A stretch of DNA of 64,000 nt. It comes from Acorus gramineus (lineage: Eukaryota; Streptophyta; Magnoliopsida; Acorales; Acoraceae). Both the position numbers and the translations under genes were made by a program. The first letter of the stretch is position 1. The number at the start of each line of letters is the position of its first letter. This document shows positions 12,401 through 24,160 of the stretch, one piece after another. The stretch lies in NCBI GenBank assembly GCA_030737835.1, contig JAUJYN010000015.1:3940171-4004170 (forward strand). The letters run 5' to 3'. Under the pieces are notes generated by a model that worked only from the letters and a program-made list of their open reading frames with translations, was not told the DNA's origin and did no database searches.

Positions 12401-12459
12401 CTGCTGATATCATGTATACACTTGCCGCGTCCCGGGGACGGCCGCCCTGGGGCGTGACA
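9413..12459 (+). mobile_element. 5' LTR of element B
   Basis: 3047 bp, TGTTATATAT to GGGGCGTGACA. A weak TATA-like ATTATATTTAAG lies near 9837. The GC-rich block spans about 10310-10850. A donor-like GTAAGC is at 10172 and an acceptor-like CTTGCAG ends at 10987. It holds two copies of a unit of 84-90 bp (11768-11938), against three in the 3' LTR. Otherwise it is almost identical to the 3' LTR, which points to a fairly recent insertion. Confidence 0.93.
11768..11938 (+). repeat. Two-copy 84/90-bp tandem repeat in LTR
   Basis: The unit starts AGTCCCAATATCCTATG, contains repeated GAGGGT and ends in GCGACCCACTG. The first copy is 90 bp because it has one extra GAGGGT, and the second is about 84 bp. 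The G-rich part fits the pattern of four runs of three or more G with 3-base loops, so it could form a G-quadruplex. Confidence 0.85.
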
Positions 12460-12464
12460 AAAGT

Positions 12465-12476
12465 TGGTATCAGAGC
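12465..12476 (+). other. Primer-binding site (initiator tRNA-Met type), element B
   Basis: TGGTATCAGAGC lies 5 bases after the 5' LTR end. It is the standard plant retrotransposon primer site, complementary to the 3' end of initiator methionine tRNA. Confidence 0.92.
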
Positions 12477-13156
12477 CTGGTCCTGTCAGAGCCAATTGTA
12501 TTCTTTCTTAGAGATGAGTCCTAGGATTTCTATATGAGTATTCTGATCCTAGTGTCTGGTTTTCTTAGGTTGCTGATATGCCTCCTCGCAGAGGACGGCG
12601 CGGACGTGGTCCCTCTCGACCTTTGGAGGTTTCCGGACCTACCAGAGGCGAGGATGCTACTGGAGAGTCCTCAGCCGTGAGGCCAGGATCGGCGCAGGAG
12701 CCTCCTGCCTGGGAGCGCGCGTTTGCGCGGATAGCAGATTTGGTGGAGACGCAGACCAGGGCATTGGAGGCCCAGACGAGAGTATTGGCAGAGCAGGCAC
12801 GGGAGATTCAGGAGCTGCGGGCGGCCCGCGAGGCAGTTCCGCAGGTCCCTTTGGTGGCAGATCCACCTGTGGTACCTGATGTACCCCCAGTCCCTGTGGT
12901 TATTCCGGCGGCGAGAGTTCAGGATCGCCAGGAGAGGGAGGTGGAGCTGGAGGCTGCAGCGAGGGTGCACCAGAGTGGCCTCAGCGCCTTTCTGAAGCTC
13001 CACCCTCCCGAGTTCCAGGGCCAGACGGCGGATCCTCTTGCTCCAGAGCGATGGTTGATGGAGGTGGATGCGATCTTCTCGACCATGCATTGCACGGATC
13101 GCCAGCGAGTCTCCCTGGCCACTTTTATGCTGAAGGGTAGCGCCGCCGACTGGTGG

Positions 13157-16100
13157 TGTCACGCCCCAGGGCGGCCAACCCCGGGACGCGGCAAGTGTAT
13201 ATATGATATCATAAACCTACACAGGAGGTCAAATACATATACTCTAAACCACAAATAAAATAACAACACATATCAAACAGGGCTGACATAATATATACAC
13301 AATATAGCAGAAGCTAAATACTGAGTCTGTAACCGAAAACATATTACAGACTCGATACACAATCATACGTCCTGTGAGAGCCAATATACATAGAACAACT
13401 GAATATATACGACATGTGCTCAGCACGGAAATACAATACATACAACCGAGATAAGGGATGCTGATAGCCTCTGGTACTCGCGGACGTAGCGCTGCTCCGC
13501 TACTGAAGAAATCCCTCGGAAAGCTCCAACTGCTGCTCTGGCTCTAGCTCAGGCTCAGTGACCACTGGGGAAAAACATATGCGAGGGGTGAGCCACACGC
13601 TCAGTGAACAGCACAACCCATGCATCACAGACAATATTTACCAATATTCCATTATTTTATCCAGCCATCAATACATAACAACATAATCCAGTGGTTCGTA
13701 CTTCGCCGAACCACCACACCCTCACCCTCACCCATCCATGGGTGACATAGGATTTTGGGACTGATAATCATCCATTCACAAATCCAGTAGGTCGCTCATC
13801 GCCAACCCACTACACCCTCACCCTCACCCTACCACGGGTGACATAGGATTTTGGGACTGACTAGGCTGTTGGTCACCCTTAGTCCACCGATAGTCTCTCC
13901 CTCCACTCCGTAGGCCGCCTGGTCTACTCCCACATTCAGCACAGTCCGAAACCAAATCAGGAGGTGCCTACTAATGGGAGCCCTCTGTCAGGAAGGCCCT
14001 GTCTAACGCTGGGGGTAGCCTCTACCGAATCCAACGCAGGGAACAGAACAGCCTATCCATACGCATATGATCCACTCGGATCCGCCAACTACATATCATT
14101 ACAACTCAAATGTCATGAATTCCTCTGAATTCAACCAGGTGCATCATCAAGATGCGGGAACATGTACAAAAATCAGTAAGGCTGGAATATCATTGGGGGA
14201 AAGAAACTCGGAAGGGCGGCGTGAGTTCCCGTTATAGGATACCCCGACAACCAAACAAGGAACACGGAGTACCCTAACCCGGGTCTCACCGCTGTCCCTG
14301 CAAGGCCCCTCCCCTACAATATCTACCAACTATACTAATAATTATACCAATCATACAATCATTACATATAATATTACTGGGACTAGAACCTTGGGAGGGC
14401 AGCCCGAGGTCCCGATACAGGACATCCCGACAACCAAACAAGGAACACGGAGTACCCTAACACGGGTCTCAGCGTTGACCTCGCAAGGCTCCTCCCTATA
14501 ATATTATCCCAAGGCATGCGATCTAACAGATACCAGGATTTAATTTAATAAATAAACTAGTAGGACGCATGCATAGGCCGGGGTTTCCTAGCATGAAAAC
14601 CAGGGGACATGCTGCATGGCTCATACGCATATCCTATGGGTGCAAGTCCCTAACATAAAAGCCTAGGGTAGCATGCATTCTACATTTTCATCATGCTCAC
14701 ATGCAATACATATTATTACAGGTTAATATAATCCATGTCGCCCCAGGAGAGGTCGGTATACGCCCAAGTGCGTATAACACCTCTCTACTGGGTTGGATTG
14801 TCCCACTCACCAGTATCGGGGTCGTCGCGCGACCGTCCGTCTAGATCTACAAGACAGACAATCAATATGGTGAGTTAAAATCCATAAATACTACAAAATA
14901 CATAAACCCACAATTAAACTCCCAACACTCGGGCAAACGTGCATACGACCCGCACGCACGCTAGCCCGAGCACTCCGACAACCCCCCGCACGGCCGGCCA
15001 CCACCCGCACGGCCACCCGACCGCCCGGACGCGCCGCCGCCCCTCAGCCCGCGCACTCCGCGCACCGCCCGGGGCTCCGCGCGTCCACCGAGCCCAGCCG
15101 CGGCAGCCCGCACGCGCCCCGCACGCCGTGCGCTGGCCCGCGAGCACCCCGCACGCCCCCGCGCGCGGCGCCTCGCCCCCGCGCACACCATCCCTGCCTT
15201 GCCGCGCCCCGCGCACGCCTCGCGCACGCCTCCTCGCCCCGCGCGCACCCCGCGCGCACCTCCGCCGCCTCGCCGCACCTCGCGCGCACCTCCGCCACCT
15301 TGCCGCACCTCGCGCGCACCTCGCACGCACCTCCGCCACCTCGCCGCACCTCGCGCACACCTCGCACGCACCTCGCACACCTTGCCGCACCTCGCGCGCA
15401 CCTCGCACGCACCCGTGCACACCGCCTGCTCGACCTCCAGCCTCCACGCACACGGCATCCGCACGACCAGCTCCCCCCCGGTGCCCGCCCGCGCGCACGC
15501 TGCCGGTGCTGCCTGAGGCCCCCCAGCCCGAGCACGCCTGCACTGCCAGCCCGTCCCGCTCGCCCAGCACGACCAGCACCCTGCACCAGGCCCGCGCGCA
15601 CTCGCGCGCACGCCGCGCGTACGCACGCCCGCGCACGCACGCGCGCCTGCCCGCGCGCACCCGACCTGCGCGCCGCCTGGGCTGCTGCTGCTGCTGCGGT
15701 TTGGCCCGGACGACCTGCCATTGCCCGAGCGCCACCACCACCACTCCCTTGACCACCGACCACCTCCAACCACCCTCCGACGACCCCCACTGCCACCAAC
15801 CACTCCCCAAACACAAAACCCTCCCCTAGCATTCATCTAGACAAGAAAAAAGAGGGAAAGGAGGCTTACCGAGGGGAGGAAGAGGCGTCCGGTGGATCTC
15901 CACGCGCCGAAACCCTTCCCAAAAGCCTTCTCACGCCCCGATCTATCACGGCCCTCGATTTGGCTCGAAACAGAGGAGAGAGAGGGGAGGTCGGGGAGGC
16001 TAGGATCGTCGGAACTCGAATTTGAAGACACCGGAGCGTAGATCGGGACCCGATCTACACTTCCCGTGCTTTGGGTTTTTGATTTTGAGGGGTGTAGGGG

Positions 16101-16455
16101 GCTCAAACGGAAGAAAAACAGAGGAGAGGAGAGAGAGGGATCAAGTCGGGGATGATGAATAGTGCCACTCGATTTTAAATTCCCTTTTAAGTAGAGCGCG
16201 ACTTAAAAACCCGGATACGCCCCGGAACTGCGAAATTTTTGCAAACGATGCCAGAATTCGATGAAATTTTCATGAGAGGTCTAAAATGGCGCCAGGACAC
16301 CAAATATGCAGTCAGATTTCCAATCGGAGTCCTCTAGCTCAGACGATAGCTAACAGTCTGAAATTATGCGGTTCCGACCAAAAACCCTAAAAATTTTAAA
16401 ACTGCCAGGACGCTCTAACGGTTACCAGCAGGCTAAAAGTGACAGAAATATAACA
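13157..16455 (-). mobile_element. Solo LTR C inside gag of element B, TSD GGTGG
   Basis: 3299 bp, the longest LTR of the family in the window, in reverse orientation: it starts TGTCACGCCCC (complement of the LTR end) and ends ATAACA. Perfect 5-bp duplications GGTGG flank it (13152-13156 and 16456-16460). No internal domain is present, so it is a solo LTR left by recombination between two LTRs. The CpG-rich block spans about 14985-15700 with repeated GCACCTCG units. On its own strand a donor-like GTAAG starts at 15869 and an acceptor-like CTTGTAG ends at 14847. Confidence 0.95.
15234..15405 (-). repeat. CpG-dense short tandem repeat in solo LTR C
   Basis: Imperfect copies of a unit of about 20-22 bases built from CGCGCACCTC and CGCCGCACCTC. 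The reading frames here encode only simple Arg/Ala/Pro/Thr/His repeats. Confidence 0.8.
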
Positions 16456-19400
16456 GGTGGGCTACTAGATCAGTGGACATCCTCGAGGGAGTGGAGCAGC
16501 TTACATGGGCGGGATTCCGGAGGTATTTCTTGGAGGAGTACTTCCCGTTCTCGACGTGGCAGATCGTGATGCAGGAGTTTGAGCAGCTGACGCAGGGCTC
16601 TATGTCTGTCGCTGACTACTCCACGCGCTTCACGAGGCTGTCCAGATTCGCTCCAGCCTTGGTGATGGACGAGGAGACGCGGTGCCGTCGATTCGAGCTT
16701 GGTCTCAGCAGTGCCATTCGGGTGCACGTCACCTCCCAGGCTTTCACGAGGTACTCAGACTTGGTGTCTCGGGCGAAGACAGTCGAGCGAGACCTCGGGA
16801 TCCTCGTGAGGGTTGCGAGCCCTTCGGCAGACCAAAGGCCACCCAGGAGCCAGGACCAGGGACAGCGCAAGAAGAAGAGGCCCCGCTTTGATCAGTCAGC
16901 GGCTGCCTCTCCTCCAGCAGATGTGGTGCCAGTGCGAGGTCCAGCACCCATCGCAGCAGTGCCAGTCCAGGCGAGGCGACCAGAGACGCGGCGCTGTTAT
17001 CACTGTCAGCGCATCGGGCATATCTTGTATAATTGCCCTGATGCTGGCCGACCCCGCGTGATGCCTCCGCAGCAGCAGCAGTTGCAGCAGCAGCCGTTTC
17101 AGCAGCAGCGCCAGCACAACAGCAGCCTCAGCGCCAGCAGCAGCGGCAGCCTCAGCGTCAGCAGCAGCCACAGGGTGGCCGTGTTGACCAGAGGAGGCAG
17201 CCAGCGCAGCCGGCGAGGCGTGCCCCTGCTCCTCAGCCGCAGTTTGTTCAGGGCCGAGTGGCAGCGCTTTCAGCAGAGGAGGCTCAGGCATCAGGCAGCG
17301 TGGTCCGAGGTATTGTTCAGATCTCCCAGCTCCCTGCATATGTGTTGTTTGATTCCGGAGCCACACACTCGTTCGTGTCTCCCGCTTTCGCGAGACGGAC
17401 GGGCGTGGCGTCCGCCCCTTTGGATGCTATCTTGGAGATATCATTGCCCGTAGGAGACCGTATTCTCCTCCGTTCTGTGTACCGAGGGTGTACGGTAGAG
17501 GTTGCGGAGCATGAGTTTCCAGTGGAGTTGGTGGAGCTCGCGATGACGGACTTTGATGCCATCCTGGGAATGGATTGGCTTGCAGCTAGTCACGCCAGCA
17601 TCGACTGTTTTGCCAAGTCGGTGTCTTTCCACCTTCCGGGTCGGAGGTCCTTCCAGTTCGTGGGCGATCGTGACGTAGCCCCTTTGGGGTTCGTGTCGTC
17701 CATGCAGGCGTGGAGACTCCTTCAGGGAGGATGCGAGGGCTTTCTAGCGTACATTGCTCAGGAGGATGCACCGCTGCGGCAGATATCAGTCAGACTCCGG
17801 TCGTGGCAGAGTATCCCGAGGTTTTCCCCGATGATCTTCCGGGATTACCGCCGGATCGCGCGATCGAGTTTGAGATCAATCTGATTCCGGGGACCGAGCC
17901 GATTTCGAGAGCTCCGTACCGGATGGCCCCTGCAGAGCTGAGGGTGCTCAAGGAGCAGTTGGAGGAGTTGCTGGAGAAGGGCTTCGCACGTCCGAGTGTT
18001 TCTCCGTGGGGAGCCCCTGTCCTGTTCGTCCGGAAGAAGGACGGTTCGCTGCGGCTGTGTATTGATTACAGGCAGCTGAACAAGCGGACAGTAAAGAACA
18101 AGTACCCATTGCCGCGGATCGACGATCTGTTTGACCAGCTCCAGGGAGCGCGTGTCTTTTCCAAGATCGATCTCCGCTCGGGGTACTACCAGCTGAAGAT
18201 CCGGGAGTCAGACATTCCGAAGACGGCCTTTCGTACCCGGTATGGGCACTACGAGTTCAGAGTACTGCCATTCGGGTTGACGAACGCGCCGGCGGCCTTC
18301 ATGGATCTGATGAACCGGGTGTTTCGGCCCTTCCTCGACTCCTTTGTGGTAGTATTCATCGATGACATATTGGTGTACTCGAGGAGTCTTGAGGAGCACG
18401 CTCACCATCTTCGCACTGTCTTGGAGACTTTGGCCAGACATCAGTTGTTCGCCAAGTTCAGCAAGTGCGAGTTCTGGTTGGAGCGTATGGCCTTTCTGGG
18501 CCATGTGATTTCCGGTGAGGGCATATCTGTGGACCCGGAGAAGACGCTCGCCGTGTCGAATTGGCGTCGACCGTCGAACCCCACAGAGATTCGGAGCTTC
18601 TTGGGCTTGGCGGGTTATTACAGGAGGTTTGTCGAGGGTTTCTCGAAGATAGCCGTTCCTCTTACCCGCCTCACTCGGAAGGATGTCCGGTTCGAGTGGT
18701 CCCCTGCTTGCGAGGAGAGCTTCCAGGAGCTGAAGCGAAGGCTCACCTCAGCGCCAGTTCTTACCCTTCCGTCTGGGAGTGGTGGGTTTGCAGTTTACAC
18801 TCATGCATCGCAGTTGGGTGTGGGTTGCGTCCTGATGCAGCACGGTAAGGTTGTGGCTTACGCGTCGCGTCAGTTGAAGCCCCATGAGCAGAATTACCCC
18901 ACCCACGACCTTGAGTTGGCAGCGATCATCTTTGCGCTGAAGATGTGGAGGCATTACCTCTATGGAGAGGAGTTCGAGCTCTTTACCGATCATAAGAGCT
19001 TGACATATTTGCAGTCCCAGCCGGAGCTCAACATGCGTCAGAGACGTTGGGTCGAGTTCCTGACGGACTATGATTGTGACATCGCTTACCATCCGGGTAA
19101 GGCGAATGTCGTGGCAGATGCTCTCAGTAGGCAGCCCTTGGGCATGGCCGCCCATATGGCTGTCCGTCGTTGGAGGCTTCTGGAGGAGGCCGCTTGCTGG
19201 ATCAGTGTTCGAGAGACTCCTGCGGGTGGCTTTTTGGCCAGGCTAGTGGTGCAGCCAGTCCTTCTCGACGATATCCGCACGGCTCAGGCTCAGGATCCGC
19301 ATTTTATAGTCCTCTCTGAAGGCGTCGCCCGGGGCGAGCGTCCGGACTACCAGATTCGCGCGGACGGGATCCTGCGGTTCAGAGGCCGAGTATGCATTCC

Positions 19401-20710
19401 CGACGACGCAGAGCTGAAGCGGAAGATTCTGGACGAGGCCCATCGTTCGAGGTACACAGTGCATCCTGGTGGCACGAAGATGTACAGGGGCCTTCGTCGC
19501 GGCTACTGGTGGCGCGGGATGAAGACGGATATTGCCCGTTTCGTTGCCCGATGCCTAGTATGCCAGCAGGTGAAGTCGGAGCATCAGCGCCCTGCGGGGA
19601 AGCTGCAGTCCATTGAGATCCCTCAGTGGAAGTGGGAGCAGATCACCATGGACTTCGTCTCGGGTTTGCCGAGGTCACGTTCGGGTCGCGATGCCATCTG
19701 GGTGATCGTCGACCGGCTGACGAAGTCTGCTCATTTCCTCCCCATCCGACTCACCTGGCGCAGTTATTTGTCTCCGAGATTGTCCGTCTCCATGGCACTC
19801 CAGTCAGCATCATTTCCGATCGAGACGCGCGTTTTACTTCGAGGTTCTGGCGTAGCCTCCAGCACGCCCTTGGTACGAACCTCCACTTCAATACAGCGTT
19901 TCATCCGCAGACGGACGGCCAGTCGGAGAGGACGATCCAGACTCTTGAGGATATGCTGCGAGCCTGTGTTCTCGATTTTGGGGGCAGTTGGGAGAGGCAC
20001 CTTCCGTTGGTGGAGTTTGCCTACAACAACAGCTACCACTCGAGTATCCGGATGGCTCCTTACGAGGTGCTCTATGGCCGCAGCTGCAGGTCCCCCTTGT
20101 GTTGGGACGAGGTCAGAGAGCGCCAGTTGGAGGGACCAGAGATCGTTCACCAGACCTCAGAGATGGTGAAGACGATTCGCGAGTGTATCCGAGTCGCTCA
20201 GAGTCGTCAGAAGTGCTACGCCGACCGTCGTCGCCGTGAGCTCGCCTTCGAGGTTGGTGACCATGTCTTCTTGAAGGTGTCCCCGATGAAGGGCATCTTC
20301 CATTTCGGTGTGCGGGGCAAGCTGAGTCCGCGTTTCATTGGGCCGTTCCTCATCCTCGAGCGAGTTGGGGAGGTGGCCTATCGCATAGCTCTGCCCCCAC
20401 AGTTGGCTCAGGCCCATGACGTCTTCCATGTCTCGCAGCTGAGGCGCTATGTCCACGATCCTGCTCACGTCATCCCGTTCGAGCCGCTCGTCTTCGAGCC
20501 GGACTTGTCTTTCGTTGAGCAGCCGATTGAGATCCTGGACCGCCGCGAGAAGAGGCTCCGCACCAAGACCGTCCAGCTGGTCAAGGTGCGATGGCAGCAC
20601 CGTTCCGGTGCTGAGGCCACTTGGGAGCTCGAGGACGCAATGCGTGACGCGTATCCGCATCTTTTCCCTTCTTAGATGTTCTTGTATTTATTTTGAGGAC
20701 AAAATTTCCT

Positions 20711-20724
20711 AAGGGGGGGGAGAA
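20711..20724 (+). other. Polypurine tract of element B
   Basis: AAGGGGGGGGAGAA immediately before the 3' LTR. Confidence 0.9.
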
Positions 20725-23700
20725 TGTTATATATGTGTCACTTTTAGCCTTATGGTAACCATTGGAGCATTCTGGCAGTTTTTGAGTTTTTTTCGTTTTT
20801 CGATCGGAACCGCTAAAATTTTGGACTGTTAGCTATCATCCTGAGTTTGAGGACTCCGATTGAAAATCTAACTGCATATTATGTGTCCTGGTGCCATTTC
20901 AAGCCACTCATAAAAATTTCATCGAATTCCGGTAACGTTTCAGAATTTCACAGTTCCGGGGCGTATCCGGGTTTTGACCGAGCGAGAAGTCATTGGGAGA
21001 GTTGACTTGGTCAAAGTGGGCCCATGACTTGGTCAACCCCTTTTGTTTTTTTGTGTGGATGGGTTGACCCAAGTCAAAGCTCACTTAAAACTCACTAATC
21101 CTCTCTTAACCCTAATTAAACCTAGTTAGCCTAATCTAAGTGTGGGGATTATATATAAGTGAGCTAAAATATCTCCCCCACTATTCATCATCTTCCCCAT
21201 TTAGATTTCTCTCTCCCCCTCTCTCTTTTTCTTTGTTTTGACCTAGCTAGAGGGCTTGGATCCCAAAACCCAAAGAAGAGAAAGGTTAGATCTTGTCCCG
21301 ATCTATCTACCGGTGGTCTCGGATTCGAGTTCCCACTTGTTTGACCCCCTCTTATACCCTCTTTTCTCCTCTGATTTCAGCCATCTCGAGGGCTGAGGGA
21401 GATCGTGGTGGTGGTGGTCCTTGAAGAGGTGTTTCGGTGCGCGGAGAGCAACCGAACTTCCCTTCCTTCCTTTCCTTCCTTGGGTAAGCTCTCTTTCCTT
21501 CCTTTTCTTGCTTAGATGAATGTTAGGAGGGTGGTTTTGAGTGTGGATGGTGGTCGGTGGCTGTTGGCGGCGGTTGGTGGCCGTGGGTGGCCATTGGTGG
21601 CCGTCGGAGAGGTGTAGGGTTGGCTCGGGTAGGCTGGCAGCGCAGGCAGGCAGGGCTGGCAGGCGCAGGGCTGGGCGCTGTCGGGCAGGCTGGCAGGGCA
21701 CGCGCGCGTGCGCGCGGGCGTGCGCTCGGGTGGAGCAGGTGGGTGCGGGTGCTGCGCGCTGGGCGCCGTGCGGGGGCTTGCGCGCGGGGCGCTGCGCAGA
21801 GGCGCAGTGCGTGCTACGCGCAGGGGGCCGCGTGCGGGTGCTGCGCGTAGGGTGGGCCGTGCGGGGGCGTGCGCGCGGAACGCTGCGCAGAGGCGCAGGA
21901 GTGCTGTGCGCGCGCGGAGAGTCTGGTGGTGCGCGGTGAGGCAAGCCGGTGGTGCGCGCGGGGTGCGCGCGCGGTGAGGCAAGCCGGTGGTGCGCACGGG
22001 GTGCGCGCGGGGCGAGACGATGGGGCGCAGGGCGTGCGGGTGTGCGCGCGAGTGCTGCGCTGGGGCGCAGTGAGCGCGCGGTGCACCCGGGGGGACTCGG
22101 CAGGGTGTCCGGGCATGCGGGCTGGGCTCGGCAGTGCGTCTGGGCGCGCGGGCCGGGGCTCGACTGTGCGCCCGGGGCGGGTGGCCGTGCGCACGGCTGC
22201 CCGGGGGTTCGGGATTGAGTTGGGGTGCTCGGGCTCGCGTGCGTACGGGCCGTATGTACGTTTGCCCGAGTGTTGGGTATTTTTAGTGTATTTTTGGTAT
22301 ATTTGTGTATTTTACTCACCTAGTTGATTACCCTGTCTTGCAGATCTTGACGGACGGTCGCGCGACGACCCGGTTTTTGGTGAGTGGTACAATCCAACCC
22401 AGTAGGGAGGCGCTATATGCACTTGGGCGTATACCGTCCTCCCCTGGGGCACCGCAGTTGATATTAACTTGTTAATATGTAATCCATGCAAGCATGATTA
22501 GTGTGTAGAATGCATGCCACCCTAGACTTTGTATGTTAGGGACTTGCACCCTTAGGATATGTGTAAGGGCCATGCATCCTGTCACCCTGTTCTCATGCTA
22601 GGAAGCCTCGACCTATGCATGTGTCCTACTAGTTTGATTTATTAAATTAAATGTGAACTTATGACTATTATCATGCCTTAGGGAATATTAAGGGGCCTTG
22701 CGAGGTCAACATTGAGACCCGGGCTAGGGTACTCCGTGTTCCTTGTTTGGTTGTCGGGATGTCCTATATCGGGACCTCATGGTGCCCTCCCAAGGGTTCT
22801 TTTCCCAATATTATTGTAATGCATGTTCCCCGCATCTTGGTTATGCGCCCTGGAGGAATTCTGAAGAATTCAAGACATTAGAGTTGTTGAGATGTGTTGT
22901 CAGCGGATCCGAGTGGATCATATGCGTATGGATAGGCTGTTCTGTTCCCTTCGTTGGATCCGTGTAGAGACTGCCCCGGTGTTAGAAAGGCTGTCCCGTG
23001 GAGGGCTCCCATCAGTAGGCACCTCCTGATTTGGGACAGACTATGCTGAATGTGGGAGTGGCCAAGCGGCCTACGGAGTGGGGAGAGACTATCGGTGGAC
23101 CAAGGGTAACCAACAGCCTAGTCAGTCCCAATATCCTATGTCACCATATTGAGGGGTGAGGGTGAGGGTGTGGTGGGTCGGCGATGTAGCGACCCACTGG
23201 ATTGTTTAGTCCCAATATCCTATGTCACCATATTGAGGGGTGAGGGTGAGGGTGTGGTGGTTCGGCGATGTAGCGACCCACTGGATTGTTTAGTCCCAAT
23301 ATCCTATGTCACCTATTGAGGGGTGAGGGTGAGGGTGTGGTGGTTCGGCGATGTAGCGACCCACTGAATTTGTGCTGTTCATGCCACTTTGAGGCTTTTA
23401 ATGATTATTTGAGGTTAATATGAATTGTGATGCATGGGTTGTGCTATTCACTGAGCGTGTGGCTCACCCCTCGCATAATATTTTTCTCCAGTGATTACTG
23501 AGGCGGACTTGAAGGAGGAGCTCCCCGAGAGACTGCACCAGTAGCGGAGTAGCGCCACGTCCCTCGAGTTTTAGAGGCCATCAGCATCCTTCCTTTGATT
23601 GTATGTATATATTTCCGTGCTTGGGCACCCAGTTTGGATTGTATTTGGATGTATATGTATATATTGGCTCTCACAGGACATTTGATTATGTATCGAGTCT

Positions 23701-23894
23701 GTAGTATGTTTTTGGATTACAGACTCAGTCTTTTAGCTTCCGCTATCTGTGTATATATCATGTCAGCCTTGCTTTCATCTGTGTTGTTGTCATTTTAGTT
23801 GTTGTTTAGAGTGATTTATTGATCTCCTGTATAGACTGCTGATATCATGTATACACTTGCCGCGTCCCGGGGACGGCCGCCCTGGGGCGTGACA
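20725..23894 (+). mobile_element. 3' LTR of element B
   Basis: 3170 bp with the same ends as the 5' LTR. A TATA-like ATATATAAG lies near 21151. A donor-like GTAAGC is at 21484 and an acceptor-like CTTGCAG ends at 22343. It differs from the 5' LTR mainly by indels in the GC block (about 21600-22200) and by one extra copy of the 84-bp repeat at 23124-23375. Confidence 0.93.
23124..23375 (+). repeat. Three-copy 84-bp tandem repeat in LTR
   Basis: Copies start AGTCCCAATATCC at 23124, 23208 and 23292, exactly 84 bp apart. Each contains a GAGGGT run and GCGATGTAGCGACCCACTG. The 5' LTR of the same element has two copies. Confidence 0.93.
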
Positions 23895-24160
23895 TTGATT
23901 GTATGTATTATATTTCCGTGCTTGGGCACCTGTTTGTATTATATTGGATGTCATTATATATATTGGCTCTCACAGGACAGTTGATTATGTATCGAGTCTG
24001 TAATATGTTTTTGATTTACAGACTCAGTCTTTTAGCTTCCGCTACTTGTGTATATATCATGTCAGCCTTGCTTTAGTCTGTGTTGTCATTTTTGGTGTTG
24101 TTTAGAGTATGTTATTGACCTCCTGTATGACTGCTGATATCTTATATACACTTACCGCGT
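23895..24160 (+). mobile_element. Outer solo LTR, second segment
   Basis: Resumes with TTGATTGTATGTATTATATT, the continuation expected after 9412, and runs to CTTACCGCGT, where solo LTR D is inserted. Confidence 0.92.

Larger units (their letters stand above)
12578..20675 (+). pseudogene. gag-pol polyprotein of element B, interrupted and frameshifted
   Basis: Starts at ATG 12578 ([20 protein letters not shown]). Gag is cut at 13156, inside the codons for DWW/A, by solo LTR C and resumes at 16461 in the matching frame. Domains in order: gag; CCHC zinc knuckle CYHCQRIGHILYNC near 16990; aspartic protease [10 protein letters not shown] near 17345; reverse transcriptase with [10 protein letters not shown] near 18355; RNase H; integrase with zinc finger CLVCQQVK, catalytic ISDRDARF and [12 protein letters not shown] motif; chromodomain. 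Breaks: an indel in the Gln-rich stretch about 17100-17150; one G lost at 17777-17779; a 16-bp deletion at 19755/19756 that removes the segment encoding DSLDT. The first RNase H catalytic Asp is also His here (VYTHASQLG, against VYTDASQLG in element E). The element cannot make a working polyprotein as read. Confidence 0.94.
9413..23894 (+). mobile_element. Full-length gypsy (Tekay-like) element B
   Basis: A complete retrotransposon: 5' LTR 9413-12459, primer-binding site 12465-12476, gag-pol 12578-20675 (broken), polypurine tract 20711-20724, 3' LTR 20725-23894. It is inserted in the outer LTR. The flanks are TTTAT (9408-9412) and TTGAT (23895-23899). Other LTR copies read CCCTTTTTGAT at this spot, so the 5' flank looks like the same target with one G-to-T change. 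The internal region is enlarged by reversed solo LTR C. Confidence 0.93.

Noticed and set aside
13157-16455. A second coding element nested in B
   Set aside because: Only one LTR in reverse orientation is present, with no gag, pol or primer site, so it is a solo LTR.
23124-23375. CRISPR-like or telomere-like array
   Set aside because: It is a plain tandem duplication of an LTR segment with no spacers, and the GAGGGT units are not the plant telomere repeat TTTAGGG.
6839-23894. The idea that the LTR at 6839 pairs with the LTR ending at 23894 as one element
   Set aside because: The flanks do not match (TGGAC against TTGAT), and the outer LTR resumes in register at 23895.
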